Source: JAPOXR01 sp965214695
GTDB taxonomy: Bacteria > Pseudomonadota > Alphaproteobacteria > Rhodobacterales > Rhodobacteraceae
NCBI GenBank assembly: GCA_965214695.1
Contig: OZ243967.1
Location: 372,001-436,000, forward strand
DNA length: 64,000 nt
Direction: 5' to 3'
Shown: positions 17,522 to 26,154 of the stretch, in pieces
How positions within the stretch are numbered: position 1 is the stretch's first letter
Layout: each line of letters starts with the position of its first letter
Program-made: the position numbers and the translations under genes
The notes under the pieces: generated by a model
What the model was told of the DNA's origin: nothing
Database searches by the model: none
Seen by the model: the letters and a program-made list of their open reading frames with translations, nothing else

Positions 17522-17679
17522 GTTGGCGGAACTCTACCCGAATTTCCTGGTGGCGACTATGCAACGCAGGTGACGAGTCAGGCAAGCCCGCAAAAGGCCA
17601 GCCTTGCCGAGCGGTCCGTTGACCCGGGTGGTGGCGTTGCCTATTGAACGCCTGTGAACTTGTCCAGCCGGTCCGCAAC

Positions 17680-18606
17680 ATGCATGCAACTGCCAGACCC
17701 CGATGTTTCCAGGATGTATTGCTGGCACTCCAGGAATACTGGGCCGGCCAGGGTTGCTCGATTCTGCAACCCTATGACATGGAGGTGGGTGCCGGGACAT
17801 TTCATCCGGCAACGACATTGCAATCGCTGGGAAATCGACCATGGTCGGCGGCCTATGTCCAGCCCTGCCGTCGCCCGACAGATGGGCGATATGGTGAAAA
17901 TCCGAACCGGCTGCAGCACTATTACCAGTACCAGGTGCTGATCAAGCCATCGCCTGCCGACGCAATTGACCGCTATTTTGCCTCGCTGGCGGCGATATCG
18001 ATCGACATGGAGGTTCATGACATCCGGCTGGTCGAGGATGACTGGGAAAGTCCGACGCTCGGCGCCTGGGGGCTTGGCTGGGAGGTCTGGTGCGATGGCA
18101 TGGAGGTCACCCAACTGACATTCTTCCAGCAGGTTGGCGGCCATGAATGCAGCCTGGTTCCCTTTGAAATCACCTATGGGCTTGAAAGGTTGGCAATGTA
18201 TGTCCTGGATGTCGATCATGTCATGGACATGCCTTTCAACGATCCGGACTCGGAAATTCCGCTGACCTATGGCGACATTTTCCGGCGGAGCGAGGCCGAG
18301 TATTCGCGCTGGAACTTCAACGCCTGTGACGGAGAGATGATGCGAAGGCATTTTGGCGATGCCGAGACCGAATGCGAACGCATCCTCGATGCACCGGTTC
18401 TAGACCCGGTCACCGGCATGTCAATTCTCATGGTCAGGCCAGCCTATGACCAGTGCATCAAGGCCTCGCACTGTTTCAACCTTCTCGATGCACGCGGCCT
18501 GATCTCGGTCAGCGAACGCCAGGCCCTTATCGGACGGGTGCGCAGCCTTGCCAGGAAATGTGCCGACGCATACCTGCAGGCAGAGGAGATGGAGATGTCG
18601 GCATGA
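17680..18606 (+). CDS. glyQ: Glycyl-tRNA synthetase alpha subunit
   Basis: A 308-residue protein, close to the 303 of E. coli GlyQ. It opens ARPRCFQDVLLALQEYW and continues with GCSILQPYDMEVGAGTFHPA, the invariant class II signature region. NPNRLQHYYQYQVLIKPSP and EVWCDGMEVTQLTFFQQVGG follow. With GlyS it charges tRNA-Gly as an alpha2beta2 enzyme. The ATG at 17680 was chosen because family homology begins just after it; a TTG at 17644 is also in frame. A 41-codon frame overlaps its stop, and glyS follows. Confidence 0.95.
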   Translation: MHATARPRCFQDVLLALQEYWAGQGCSILQPYDMEVGAGTFHPATTLQSLGNRPWSAAYVQPCRRPTDGRYGENPNRLQHYYQYQVLIKPSPADAIDRYFASLAAISIDMEVHDIRLVEDDWESPTLGAWGLGWEVWCDGMEVTQLTFFQQVGGHECSLVPFEITYGLERLAMYVLDVDHVMDMPFNDPDSEIPLTYGDIFRRSEAEYSRWNFNACDGEMMRRHFGDAETECERILDAPVLDPVTGMSILMVRPAYDQCIKASHCFNLLDARGLISVSERQALIGRVRSLARKCADAYLQAEEMEMSA

Positions 18607-18728
18607 CCGGCCACGGTTTGCATCCGTCCCCGGTCGTCGTCACCCCGGTCAACCGGTCGGCCCCGGTTGCTGCTGTTTTGCCGCCGTCATCGGGTTGGCG
18701 GCTGGCGCCTCGTGGCGGGCGGGGCTGA
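18603..18728 (+). CDS. Possible 41-residue ORF between glyQ and glyS
   Basis: The frame begins with an ATG that overlaps the glyQ stop (ATGA) and ends three bases before the glyS ATG, exactly filling the gap. The product (MTGHGLHPSPVVV start) is rich in Pro, Gly and Arg and has no recognisable domain or clear membrane segment. It may simply couple translation of glyS to glyQ, or may be the remnant of a small gene. Existence as a protein is uncertain. Confidence 0.3.
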   Translation: MTGHGLHPSPVVVTPVNRSAPVAAVLPPSSGWRLAPRGGRG

Positions 18729-18731
18729 CCG

Positions 18732-20837
18732 ATGCCGGATTTGTTGCTGGAGCTCTATTCCGACGAGATTCCCTCCCGGTGGCAGGAATGGGCGCAGGAG
18801 ACGCTGTGCGAAATGCTGGCGTCGGCCCTGGCCCGGCGAAACGTGCCAGCCGAGATACCCGTTGGCTATGTCACGCCGAACCGCCTGGTTGTTGTCATCA
18901 CGGGCCTGCCAGATGCAAGCAGTGCCGAGACAGTTGAGCGTCGGGGGCCTCGCCGTGACGCGCCGGCGGCGGCGATCGAGGGGTTTGCCAGGTCAGCCGG
19001 TGTCGAGATCGGGTCGCTTGAACTCCGTGTGGTCAAGTCGACCGAATATCATTTTGCCGTGATCGAGAAGCCGGGCCAGCCGATCCAGGAGGTGCTGGCC
19101 GAGGAGATCCCGGGGCTGTTGAACGAATTTCCATGGCCGAAATCCATGCGCTGGGGCACCGGCAGGATGAAGTGGGTTCGCCCGCTGAATTCGATGCTGT
19201 GCATTCTCCACGATCCGGATCGATGCAATGTCGTCGACTTCGAGATTGAAGGCATACGGTCGGGACGTTCTACCCGCGGGCACCGGTACATGTCGCCCGG
19301 GCCAATCGAAGTCTGTTCCTTCGACGATTATTGCTCGAAGCTCGATTCCGTTGGGGTCATGCTCGATTCGGCCAGGCGGCGCCAGTCGATCGAGGAACAG
19401 GTCAATGGCCTGGCCAGTCTGGCGGGGGTTGATGTCGTCCCTGATGCCGAGCTGTTGCAGGAGATTGCCGGTTTGGTCGAATGGCCGATGGCCGTCCTCG
19501 GCGAGATACTGCCACGCTATCGTCGCCTCCCGCCTGAAATCCTGGTCGCCGCGCTCAAGACCCACCAGAAATTCGTGTCGATGACCGATCCGCAGACCGG
19601 CCAGGTCACCCATTATGCTGCCGTCATCAACAAGCCGGAAGGCAAGGTCAGCCAGGTCATTGCCGAGGGATACCGGCGTGTACTCGATGCGCGGCTCAAT
19701 GATGCCGAGTTTGCCTGGGGGCATGATTTGCGGCAGTTTTGCAGCGAGGACGGGCTTCCGCTACTTTCGGCATCGCTCGACCGGATCCAGTTTCACTCGG
19801 AGTTGGGAACCCTTGGCCAGCGCATGGAGCGGATTGCCGGGATCGCGTCCGCCATCGCCGGGGAAATGGCGTGCGATGCCGGGCTGGTCAGGGAGGCCGT
19901 GCAGTTCGCCAAGCTGGACCTCGTATCGGGGACTGTTGGCGAATTTCCTGAATTGCAGGGGGTGATCGGCCGACACCTGGCGTCGGCAGCCGGGCTCGAT
20001 CCGGCCATAGGCCGGGCCTGCGAGGATCATTACTTGCCCCGGGGGCCTGACCAGCCCGTGCCGCATGAGCCGGTTTCGGTAGTGGTTTCGCTTGCCGACA
20101 AGCTGGAATTGCTGGCCGGGTTCTTTGCCATCAACCGCAAGCCGACCGGGTCGAGGGATCCGTTTGCGCTGCGCCGGAGCGCGTTGGGCGTGGTGCGGAT
20201 CCTGCTGGAAAACCGGCTTCGCCTGGAGGTGCGGCCGATCCTGCTACGGGCCGTCGGCATTCTTGCCGACCAGGGTTTTTCCGGGATTGCCGAGGATGAC
20301 CGGGAGCGGGTTGCCGACGAGGTTCTGGAATTCATCCATGAACGGTTGTCCATCCACCTGGCCGGGAAGGGGCTGCGCAATGACTGCATTGCTGCCTGCC
20401 TTGCCGTCGGCCATGCGGATGATCTGCTGCTCGTCGAGATGAAGGCGCGGTTGCTGCAGGAGATCCTTGACCGGCCGGGCAGCGAATTGCTGGTGCAGGG
20501 CTTCCGACGTGCCAGCAACATCCTGCGGGACTTGCCCGATGACGAACGTGTCGGCCAGGGAGGCTGCATCCATGCACTGCTGGCCACCGCCGAAGAGAAA
20601 ACCCTTCATGCCGAACAGCAGCGTATTCGCGAGGCGGTTGTCCGGCACCTGCAGGACGGACGGCCGCGCCGGGCCATCGACTCATTGTTCGAATTGATGG
20701 ATCCCATCGACGGATTTTTTGACCATGTCCGGGTGATCGTCGACGATGCGGAGGTGAAGAAGAACCGGGTCAATTTGCTGGCCGCGGTCCGGGACACCAT
20801 TCTCGAATTCGCCGATCTGACGCATGTCAGGATCTGA
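18732..20837 (+). CDS. glyS: Glycyl-tRNA synthetase beta subunit
   Basis: A 701-residue protein (E. coli GlyS is 689). It opens MPDLLLELYSDEIPSRW, and ATG-proximal VTPNRLVVVITGLP, FPWPKSMRWG, AALKTHQKFVSM and FAWGHDLRQF follow the family in order. The C-terminal part includes ADKLELLAGFFAINRKPTGSRDPFALRR, the HD-like/tRNA-binding region. It recognises tRNA-Gly and completes the enzyme with GlyQ. The gene lies 120 bases upstream of the PPDK-family gene, a common alphaproteobacterial arrangement. Confidence 0.95.
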   Translation: MPDLLLELYSDEIPSRWQEWAQETLCEMLASALARRNVPAEIPVGYVTPNRLVVVITGLPDASSAETVERRGPRRDAPAAAIEGFARSAGVEIGSLELRVVKSTEYHFAVIEKPGQPIQEVLAEEIPGLLNEFPWPKSMRWGTGRMKWVRPLNSMLCILHDPDRCNVVDFEIEGIRSGRSTRGHRYMSPGPIEVCSFDDYCSKLDSVGVMLDSARRRQSIEEQVNGLASLAGVDVVPDAELLQEIAGLVEWPMAVLGEILPRYRRLPPEILVAALKTHQKFVSMTDPQTGQVTHYAAVINKPEGKVSQVIAEGYRRVLDARLNDAEFAWGHDLRQFCSEDGLPLLSASLDRIQFHSELGTLGQRMERIAGIASAIAGEMACDAGLVREAVQFAKLDLVSGTVGEFPELQGVIGRHLASAAGLDPAIGRACEDHYLPRGPDQPVPHEPVSVVVSLADKLELLAGFFAINRKPTGSRDPFALRRSALGVVRILLENRLRLEVRPILLRAVGILADQGFSGIAEDDRERVADEVLEFIHERLSIHLAGKGLRNDCIAACLAVGHADDLLLVEMKARLLQEILDRPGSELLVQGFRRASNILRDLPDDERVGQGGCIHALLATAEEKTLHAEQQRIREAVVRHLQDGRPRRAIDSLFELMDPIDGFFDHVRVIVDDAEVKKNRVNLLAAVRDTILEFADLTHVRI

Positions 20838-20956
20838 CCAGCCGGCAGACCGGGCCTGACTGGCAGTGGCGGGTGCCAAGCCACCTGCCTGCGATTGTCG
20901 TTGAACTTTCGCTGGTCGCGCCCGATTATGCGCGGCAGCGATGACGGGGCGACGCT

Positions 20957-23473
20957 TTGAAGCAGCAACTGGATTATGTCGATCTGCGGCGCCAGCGCTC
21001 GATTGACGGCAGCGAATATGGCGAGAGAGCGGCAAGACTTGCTCGCCTGGCCGGTGCCGGGCATCCGGTGCCGAAGTCATTTGCGATCGGGGCATCATCG
21101 GTACGGGCGATCGGAGGCGGGACCGAATTCGCCTTCGACGACCTTCTTGCCGAGTTTGATGCAGATGGCTTGATCATCCTGCGGTCAAGTCCCGGCAGTG
21201 CAAGTTGGGGCGGATTGAAGTCATTCACCAATATCGGGCTGAATGCCGGATTGGCCGATCAGCTTGCCCGCCAGCATGACGTGGCCGAGGTTTCGGCGCT
21301 GTTCGCCGAATTCGTCCAGGAATTTGCTGTCGAGATTGACTGTATCGATGCCGGGGCCTTCGAGGCGATTGCCGGCATGGCCGGCCCGCCTGACAGGCAG
21401 CTCCGGGCTGCGCTGGACCGCTACCGGGAGTGGACGGGCAAGTCATTTCCAGACTCGAGGGCCTGCCAACTTGGCCGGGTGCTGCGGTCCATGGCAGGCA
21501 ATTGGTACGAGACCTCGGCCCGTTTCCTGCGGCAAGCCAAGGGTGCACCCGATGACGCCGCTCTCGGCCTGGTTGTCCAGGAATGCGTGTCCACCCTGAT
21601 TGGGCCGAGTAACGGCACCGGGAGGATAACGGCCGTCGACCGTGCAACCGGCAGACGGTCAATCTCCGGAACCTTTGGGTATCGCCGGGACGGATTGCTG
21701 GTCAGTTTCGACGGGCTCGAGCCTGACGGCAAGGCGCCGGCCCCCGGCCTCGAGTCGCTGCCTTCGCTGCTGGATCGGCTGCGAATCGATTTTGCCGATG
21801 ACCAGGAGGTTGATTTTGCCCTGTGTGACGGCCGGCTGTGGTTGCTCGACTGCAGGCCGACTCGTCGGTCACCAGCAGCGGCTATCCGCACGGCAGTGTC
21901 GCTTGTCGATGACGGTATCATCGACCGCAAGGAAGCCTTGCTTCGTATCAATCCCGACAGCCTTGCCAGGCTGATTCACCCGCAGCTGGACGCCGATTGC
22001 AACAATTTGGTGCTGGCAAGAGGGGCCGGCGCCAGCCCCGGCGCCGTCTCCGGCGCCATTGTCTTTTCCTCAGCTGCTGCCGAACAGTGCAGGGCCAAGG
22101 GAGAGAGTTGTATCCTGGTCAGGGTGGAGACCGGTCCCGAGGATATCCGGGGCATGCACACGGCCAATGGCGTGCTCACGGGAAGGGGTGGATTGACCAG
22201 CCACGCCGCGGTGATTGCACGCGGGCTTGGCGTGCCCTGCGTGGCCGGCGCCTCCGACATGCAATTCGACGCCATTCGCCAACGGCTGATCAGCGTCGCC
22301 GGCAGGGTCTTGCGCGAGGGCGACATCGTCACCGTCGACGGTACCAGCGGATTGGTTCTTGACGGGGCCGCCACGCTGATCGAGCCCCGCATCGACAGTT
22401 GTTTCAGCCGGTTCCTGGGCTGGGCCGACAGCATCAGGCGGCTCCAGGTGCGCGCCAATGCCGACACGCTGGACGAGGCAAGGGTGGCCGGCCTGTTTCA
22501 GGCTGACGGAATCGGCCTTTGCCGGACGGAACACATGTTCTTCGAGGGCGAAAGGCTGACCGTCATGCGGGAGATGATCTTTGCCGAGAGCGCGGCAAGC
22601 CGCCGACGGGTACTCGACAAGCTGCTGCCGATGCAGCGAAACGATTTCATTGCCTTGCTGAATGCCATGACCGGCCGGCCGGTATGCATCCGTCTCTTCG
22701 ATCCGCCGCTGCACGAGTTCCTGCCGCGCGACCGAGACGAGATCGGCAAGTTGGCGGCGGCGCTTGATCTCTCGGAGAACGACATTGCCTCCCGGGCCGA
22801 TGAATTGAAGGAATTCAATCCGATGCTCGGATTGCGGGGCGTCAGGTTGGGGATCGTCGTGCCGGAGATCTACGAAATGCAGGCCCGGGCCATCTTCGAG
22901 GCAACCGTCGCCGTCAACCGGGAAGGCGGCACCATGACTCCCGAAATCATGATCCCGCTGGTCTCGGCCAATCGCGAGGTCGAGATGATCAAGGCGAACG
23001 TGTCGCGGATTGCCGAAAGCGTGCAGGGCGAATTGGGCGTGGAGTTCGACTATCGCCTTGGCATCATGGTCGAGACACCCCGGGCCGCACTTCGTGCCGG
23101 TGACCTGGCGCTGAACTCCGAATTCCTCAGTTTCGGCACCAACGACCTTACCCAGCTTACCTATGGCATCAGCCGTGACGACGCCAACCGGTTCATGAGT
23201 GCCTATGTGGACCAGGGGGTGTATCCCGAGGACCCGTTCTGCACCCTCGACCGTGAAGGGGTGGGTGAATTGCTGGCGGTGGCGGCCGAGCGTGGACGAA
23301 AGGCCAATGCCACGGTCACGCTGTCGATCTGCGGCGAGCATGGCGGCGATGCGTCGACCATCGAATTCTGCGACCTGGCCGGCTTCGACTACGTATCCTG
23401 CTCGCCCTACCGGGTTCCCATCGCCAGGTTGGCTGCCGCCCAAAGCGTCGTCAGGGCCGAACTTTCGAGATGA
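20957..23473 (+). CDS. ppdK: Pyruvate phosphate dikinase homologue with degenerate ATP-grasp half
   Basis: An 838-residue PPDK-family protein, shorter than the usual 870-900. The central phosphohistidine domain is intact (GRGGLTSHAAVIARG, His416). The C-terminal PEP/pyruvate domain is also intact: GLCRTEHMFF, NPMLGLRGVRLGI, SFGTNDLTQL, and ICGEHGGD with Cys792. The N-terminal nucleotide-binding half is divergent. The usual opening block is missing, and the RSGA...PGMMDT segment reads RSSPGSASWGGLKSFT. The QDIEFT and LQTR motifs read QEVDFA and LLDCR. ATP binding or turnover may therefore be altered. Only a TTG (20957), preceded by GGGGCGA, opens this frame, because a stop lies just upstream. 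Confidence 0.85.
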   Translation: MKQQLDYVDLRRQRSIDGSEYGERAARLARLAGAGHPVPKSFAIGASSVRAIGGGTEFAFDDLLAEFDADGLIILRSSPGSASWGGLKSFTNIGLNAGLADQLARQHDVAEVSALFAEFVQEFAVEIDCIDAGAFEAIAGMAGPPDRQLRAALDRYREWTGKSFPDSRACQLGRVLRSMAGNWYETSARFLRQAKGAPDDAALGLVVQECVSTLIGPSNGTGRITAVDRATGRRSISGTFGYRRDGLLVSFDGLEPDGKAPAPGLESLPSLLDRLRIDFADDQEVDFALCDGRLWLLDCRPTRRSPAAAIRTAVSLVDDGIIDRKEALLRINPDSLARLIHPQLDADCNNLVLARGAGASPGAVSGAIVFSSAAAEQCRAKGESCILVRVETGPEDIRGMHTANGVLTGRGGLTSHAAVIARGLGVPCVAGASDMQFDAIRQRLISVAGRVLREGDIVTVDGTSGLVLDGAATLIEPRIDSCFSRFLGWADSIRRLQVRANADTLDEARVAGLFQADGIGLCRTEHMFFEGERLTVMREMIFAESAASRRRVLDKLLPMQRNDFIALLNAMTGRPVCIRLFDPPLHEFLPRDRDEIGKLAAALDLSENDIASRADELKEFNPMLGLRGVRLGIVVPEIYEMQARAIFEATVAVNREGGTMTPEIMIPLVSANREVEMIKANVSRIAESVQGELGVEFDYRLGIMVETPRAALRAGDLALNSEFLSFGTNDLTQLTYGISRDDANRFMSAYVDQGVYPEDPFCTLDREGVGELLAVAAERGRKANATVTLSICGEHGGDASTIEFCDLAGFDYVSCSPYRVPIARLAAAQSVVRAELSR

Positions 23474-23895
23474 CCGGCCTGGCAAAATTATGCCGGTGAA
23501 CCTTCGCCGACTGTCCGGTGATGTTCCCGGGGCGCCCTCGCCAGGGGTACCATCTTGCCAAAATCCGGCCACGAACGGGCCAATTTCTTCCAGAATTCGA
23601 CGCAGCCTCCACCTACCACATTTTGTTCCGGCTGCCTGATCGGTATCCAAGACGTTGATTTGTCGCCCAGAATCCAGGCCGCGACATCCCGGAATTTGAC
23701 AATAACCTCAAAATAATCCTATGCTTGCGCCGAACTGTTCGGGGAGCATGTGATCCTGCTGCCAAAATTCGGGTTGAACCAGCATCGTTGATTCTGCGGT
23801 GTGGCGGTTGGTGAAAGTGAAAATGACGTTCAGTGTTAGGCTGCCAGCGACGTCACTATGTGGAATGTCGAATTCTCTAGATTAAAGTCAAGTGG
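23474..23895 (+). other. 422-base spacer holding the promoter of the SleB-type gene
   Basis: No gene recognised. A weak inverted repeat (ACCGGC/GCCGGT, 23473-23497) follows the PPDK stop and could aid termination. The sequence becomes AT-richer from about 23690, where a promoter-like pair is seen. Confidence 0.4.
23696..23725 (+). promoter_or_regulatory. Sigma70-type promoter candidate
   Basis: A perfect TTGACA at 23696 is followed after 18 bases by TATGCT at 23720. It is 170 bases upstream of the cell-wall hydrolase start, which would leave a long leader. Confidence 0.45.
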
Positions 23896-24696
23896 ATGAA
23901 AAATCGTTACGTTCAATCGGTGATTATGCTGTGTTGTTGCCTCCATGGTGGCAACGTATCTGCCGAGACATCAGAAATTTTGGAATCCAGTCCTCCGGAC
24001 CTCTCTGGCGTCCACATTTCCGGTGCCACCGTCGAGGCCGGGAACGGCTTCAGCCTGGATTTCCTGCGACCCAGGCGGCGTCCCGGCCAGGAGACCGCAT
24101 CGCGGGCCGACCCGGTTCGACCCAAGCGTCGAGGTCTGCTTGGTCTGGCCAGTATTGATGCAAGCCTGGCAGTCGGAAGTTCCACCTCGAACAATTATGA
24201 ACCGGTCAACCTGTCGCTACTGGAATTCGACAGGTTGGCCCGCCGGCCGCCGCCGAGTTTGATGGACACCGAGATCGAACGGCCGTTCCGCAGGGCCGGT
24301 TCGAAGAAGGATCTCGAATGCCTTGCACAGGCAATCTATTTCGAGGCCCGAGGCGAAAAGATCGAGGGCTGGCTTGCCGTTGCCCACACAGTCAAGAACC
24401 GGGTCGAATCCGACCGGTTTCCCAATACTGTCTGCGGCGTGGTCTGGCAGGGCAGGGGCGGCCTGCACCAGTGCCAGTTCTCGTATTTTTGTGACGGATT
24501 GCCGGAAACGATTCATGACAAGGAGTCGTACCGGAAGATCAGGGGTGTGGCGAAACTGTTTCTTGAGATCCCGATTGACGATCTGACCGACGGCGCTACC
24601 TATTTCCACACCACGAGTGTGGACCCCTTCTGGTCGGATCACATGCACCTGACGAAGGTGGTCGGCCGGCATATCTTCTACCGGGAGTCGAGGTAG
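23896..24696 (+). CDS. SleB/CwlJ-type cell wall hydrolase
   Basis: A 266-residue protein. A short signal-like N-terminus (QSVIMLCCCLHGGNVSAE) is followed by about 110 residues of low-complexity, Arg/Pro-rich sequence. The C-terminal Hydrolase_2 domain covers about 135-265: CLAQAIYFEARGEKIEGWLA contains the catalytic Glu, followed by TVCGVVWQGRG, CQFSYFCDG and ATYFHTTSVDPFW. Such domains cleave peptidoglycan glycan strands; alphaproteobacterial members act in the envelope during growth rather than in spores. It precedes glmM, which makes the peptidoglycan precursor glucosamine-1-phosphate. Confidence 0.88.
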   Translation: MKNRYVQSVIMLCCCLHGGNVSAETSEILESSPPDLSGVHISGATVEAGNGFSLDFLRPRRRPGQETASRADPVRPKRRGLLGLASIDASLAVGSSTSNNYEPVNLSLLEFDRLARRPPPSLMDTEIERPFRRAGSKKDLECLAQAIYFEARGEKIEGWLAVAHTVKNRVESDRFPNTVCGVVWQGRGGLHQCQFSYFCDGLPETIHDKESYRKIRGVAKLFLEIPIDDLTDGATYFHTTSVDPFWSDHMHLTKVVGRHIFYRESR

Positions 24697-24776
24697 AATT
24701 CCTGCGGTTGCAGAATTTGCGATCTCCGTTGTAGTGGGTCGGCCCGGTTGCGGACGACAAGCTGCGAGTAGCGACG

Positions 24777-26126
24777 ATGACCCTCGACAACAGGAAATAT
24801 TTCGGCACTGACGGCGTGCGCGGGCGCGCCAATTCCAGCCCGATGACGGCGAGCGAAGTGTTGAAACTCGGCATGGCGGCCGGGGCCTGCTTTCGACAAA
24901 GCGATGCCAATTCCTTTCGCGTGGTGATCGGCAAGGATACCAGGCGTTCGGGCTACATGCTGGAAAGTGCGCTCACCGCTGGTCTGACCGCATCCGGTAT
25001 GAACGTACTGCTGCTGGGGCCGGTGCCGACGCCCGCTGTCGGCTTGCTGACCCGGTCGATGCGGGCCGATCTGGGCGTCATGATTACCGCTTCGCACAAC
25101 CCGTTTCATGACAATGGCCTGAAATTCTTCGGGCCTGACGGCTTCAAGCTGTCCGACGAGGTCGAGGCCGACATCGAGCGAGGTCTCGAGGAAATGCTGG
25201 TAGTGTCGTCGCCGGAGGGAATCGGCAGCGCACGGCGAATTGATGACGGGTTGGGGCGTTATGTCGAATACGCCAAGACGACATTTCCGAGACATCTCAG
25301 GCTGGATGGAATTCGCGTTGTCGTCGACTGCGCCAATGGTGCATGCTACCGGGCGGCGCCGGAAGTCCTGTGGGAACTGGGCGCCGAAGTTGTTCCGATC
25401 GGCGTCAACCCGGATGGTTTCAACATCAATGCCGGTTGCGGCTCGACCGATACCAGGGCCGTCGCCGCCAAGGTGCTGGAGACCCGCGCCGATGCGGGGC
25501 TGTGCCTGGATGGCGATGGCGACCGGATCGCGATGGTTGACGAGACCGGGAAGGTCATGGATGGTGACCAGTTGCTGGCACTTTTTGCCAGGAGTTGGCA
25601 GGCACGGGGCCGACTGGCGAAGGACAGTGTGGTCGCGTCGATCATGTCGAATATGGGGCTGGAGACCTTCCTGGACGACCTCGGAATCACCGTACGGCGA
25701 ACGCCGGTCGGGGATCGGTACGTGGTCGAAGCGATGCGCCAGAACGGCTTCAACCTGGGCGGCGAAAAATCCGGGCACATCGTCATGCTGGATTATGCCA
25801 CCGCCGGCGACGGGCTGATTGCCGGTCTGCAATTCCTGGCCATGCTGGCAGAGTCGGGAGATAGGGCAGGAAAGCTTGCATCGATATTCGATCCGGTGCC
25901 GCAAGTGACGGCAAATGTCAGGCTGTCCCCGGAGAGCAACCTGCAGGATGGAAGGATCGTGGCCGCGATCAACGACTCCCGTAAACAACTCGAGGGCAGG
26001 GGCCGGCTCCTGGTCAGGAAATCGGGTACCGAACCGGTGATCCGAATCATGGCCGAAGGCGAGGATGTGGCCGAAATCCGGATGATCGTGTCGAGGCTGG
26101 AAGGTCTTCTTGCCGAAATTGGGTAA
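24777..26126 (+). CDS. glmM: Phosphoglucosamine mutase
   Basis: A 449-residue protein (E. coli 445) of the alpha-D-phosphohexomutase family. KYFGTDGVRGRAN opens the first domain. MITASHNPFHDNGLKFFGPDG holds the phosphoserine, DGDGDRIAMVDE the metal-binding loop, and GGEKSGHI the sugar-binding loop. RKSGTEPVIRIMAEG is the phosphate-binding C-terminal motif. It interconverts glucosamine-6-phosphate and glucosamine-1-phosphate for UDP-GlcNAc synthesis. The next gene starts 28 bases after its stop or, with an alternative TTG start, overlaps it. Confidence 0.96.
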   Translation: MTLDNRKYFGTDGVRGRANSSPMTASEVLKLGMAAGACFRQSDANSFRVVIGKDTRRSGYMLESALTAGLTASGMNVLLLGPVPTPAVGLLTRSMRADLGVMITASHNPFHDNGLKFFGPDGFKLSDEVEADIERGLEEMLVVSSPEGIGSARRIDDGLGRYVEYAKTTFPRHLRLDGIRVVVDCANGACYRAAPEVLWELGAEVVPIGVNPDGFNINAGCGSTDTRAVAAKVLETRADAGLCLDGDGDRIAMVDETGKVMDGDQLLALFARSWQARGRLAKDSVVASIMSNMGLETFLDDLGITVRRTPVGDRYVVEAMRQNGFNLGGEKSGHIVMLDYATAGDGLIAGLQFLAMLAESGDRAGKLASIFDPVPQVTANVRLSPESNLQDGRIVAAINDSRKQLEGRGRLLVRKSGTEPVIRIMAEGEDVAEIRMIVSRLEGLLAEIG

Positions 26127-26154
26127 TGGTACCGCCCCGGACGGCGCGGGAAAG

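Noticed and set aside
22070..23650. 526-codon minus-strand frame
   Set aside because: Antisense to the PPDK homologue; shadow of codon bias.
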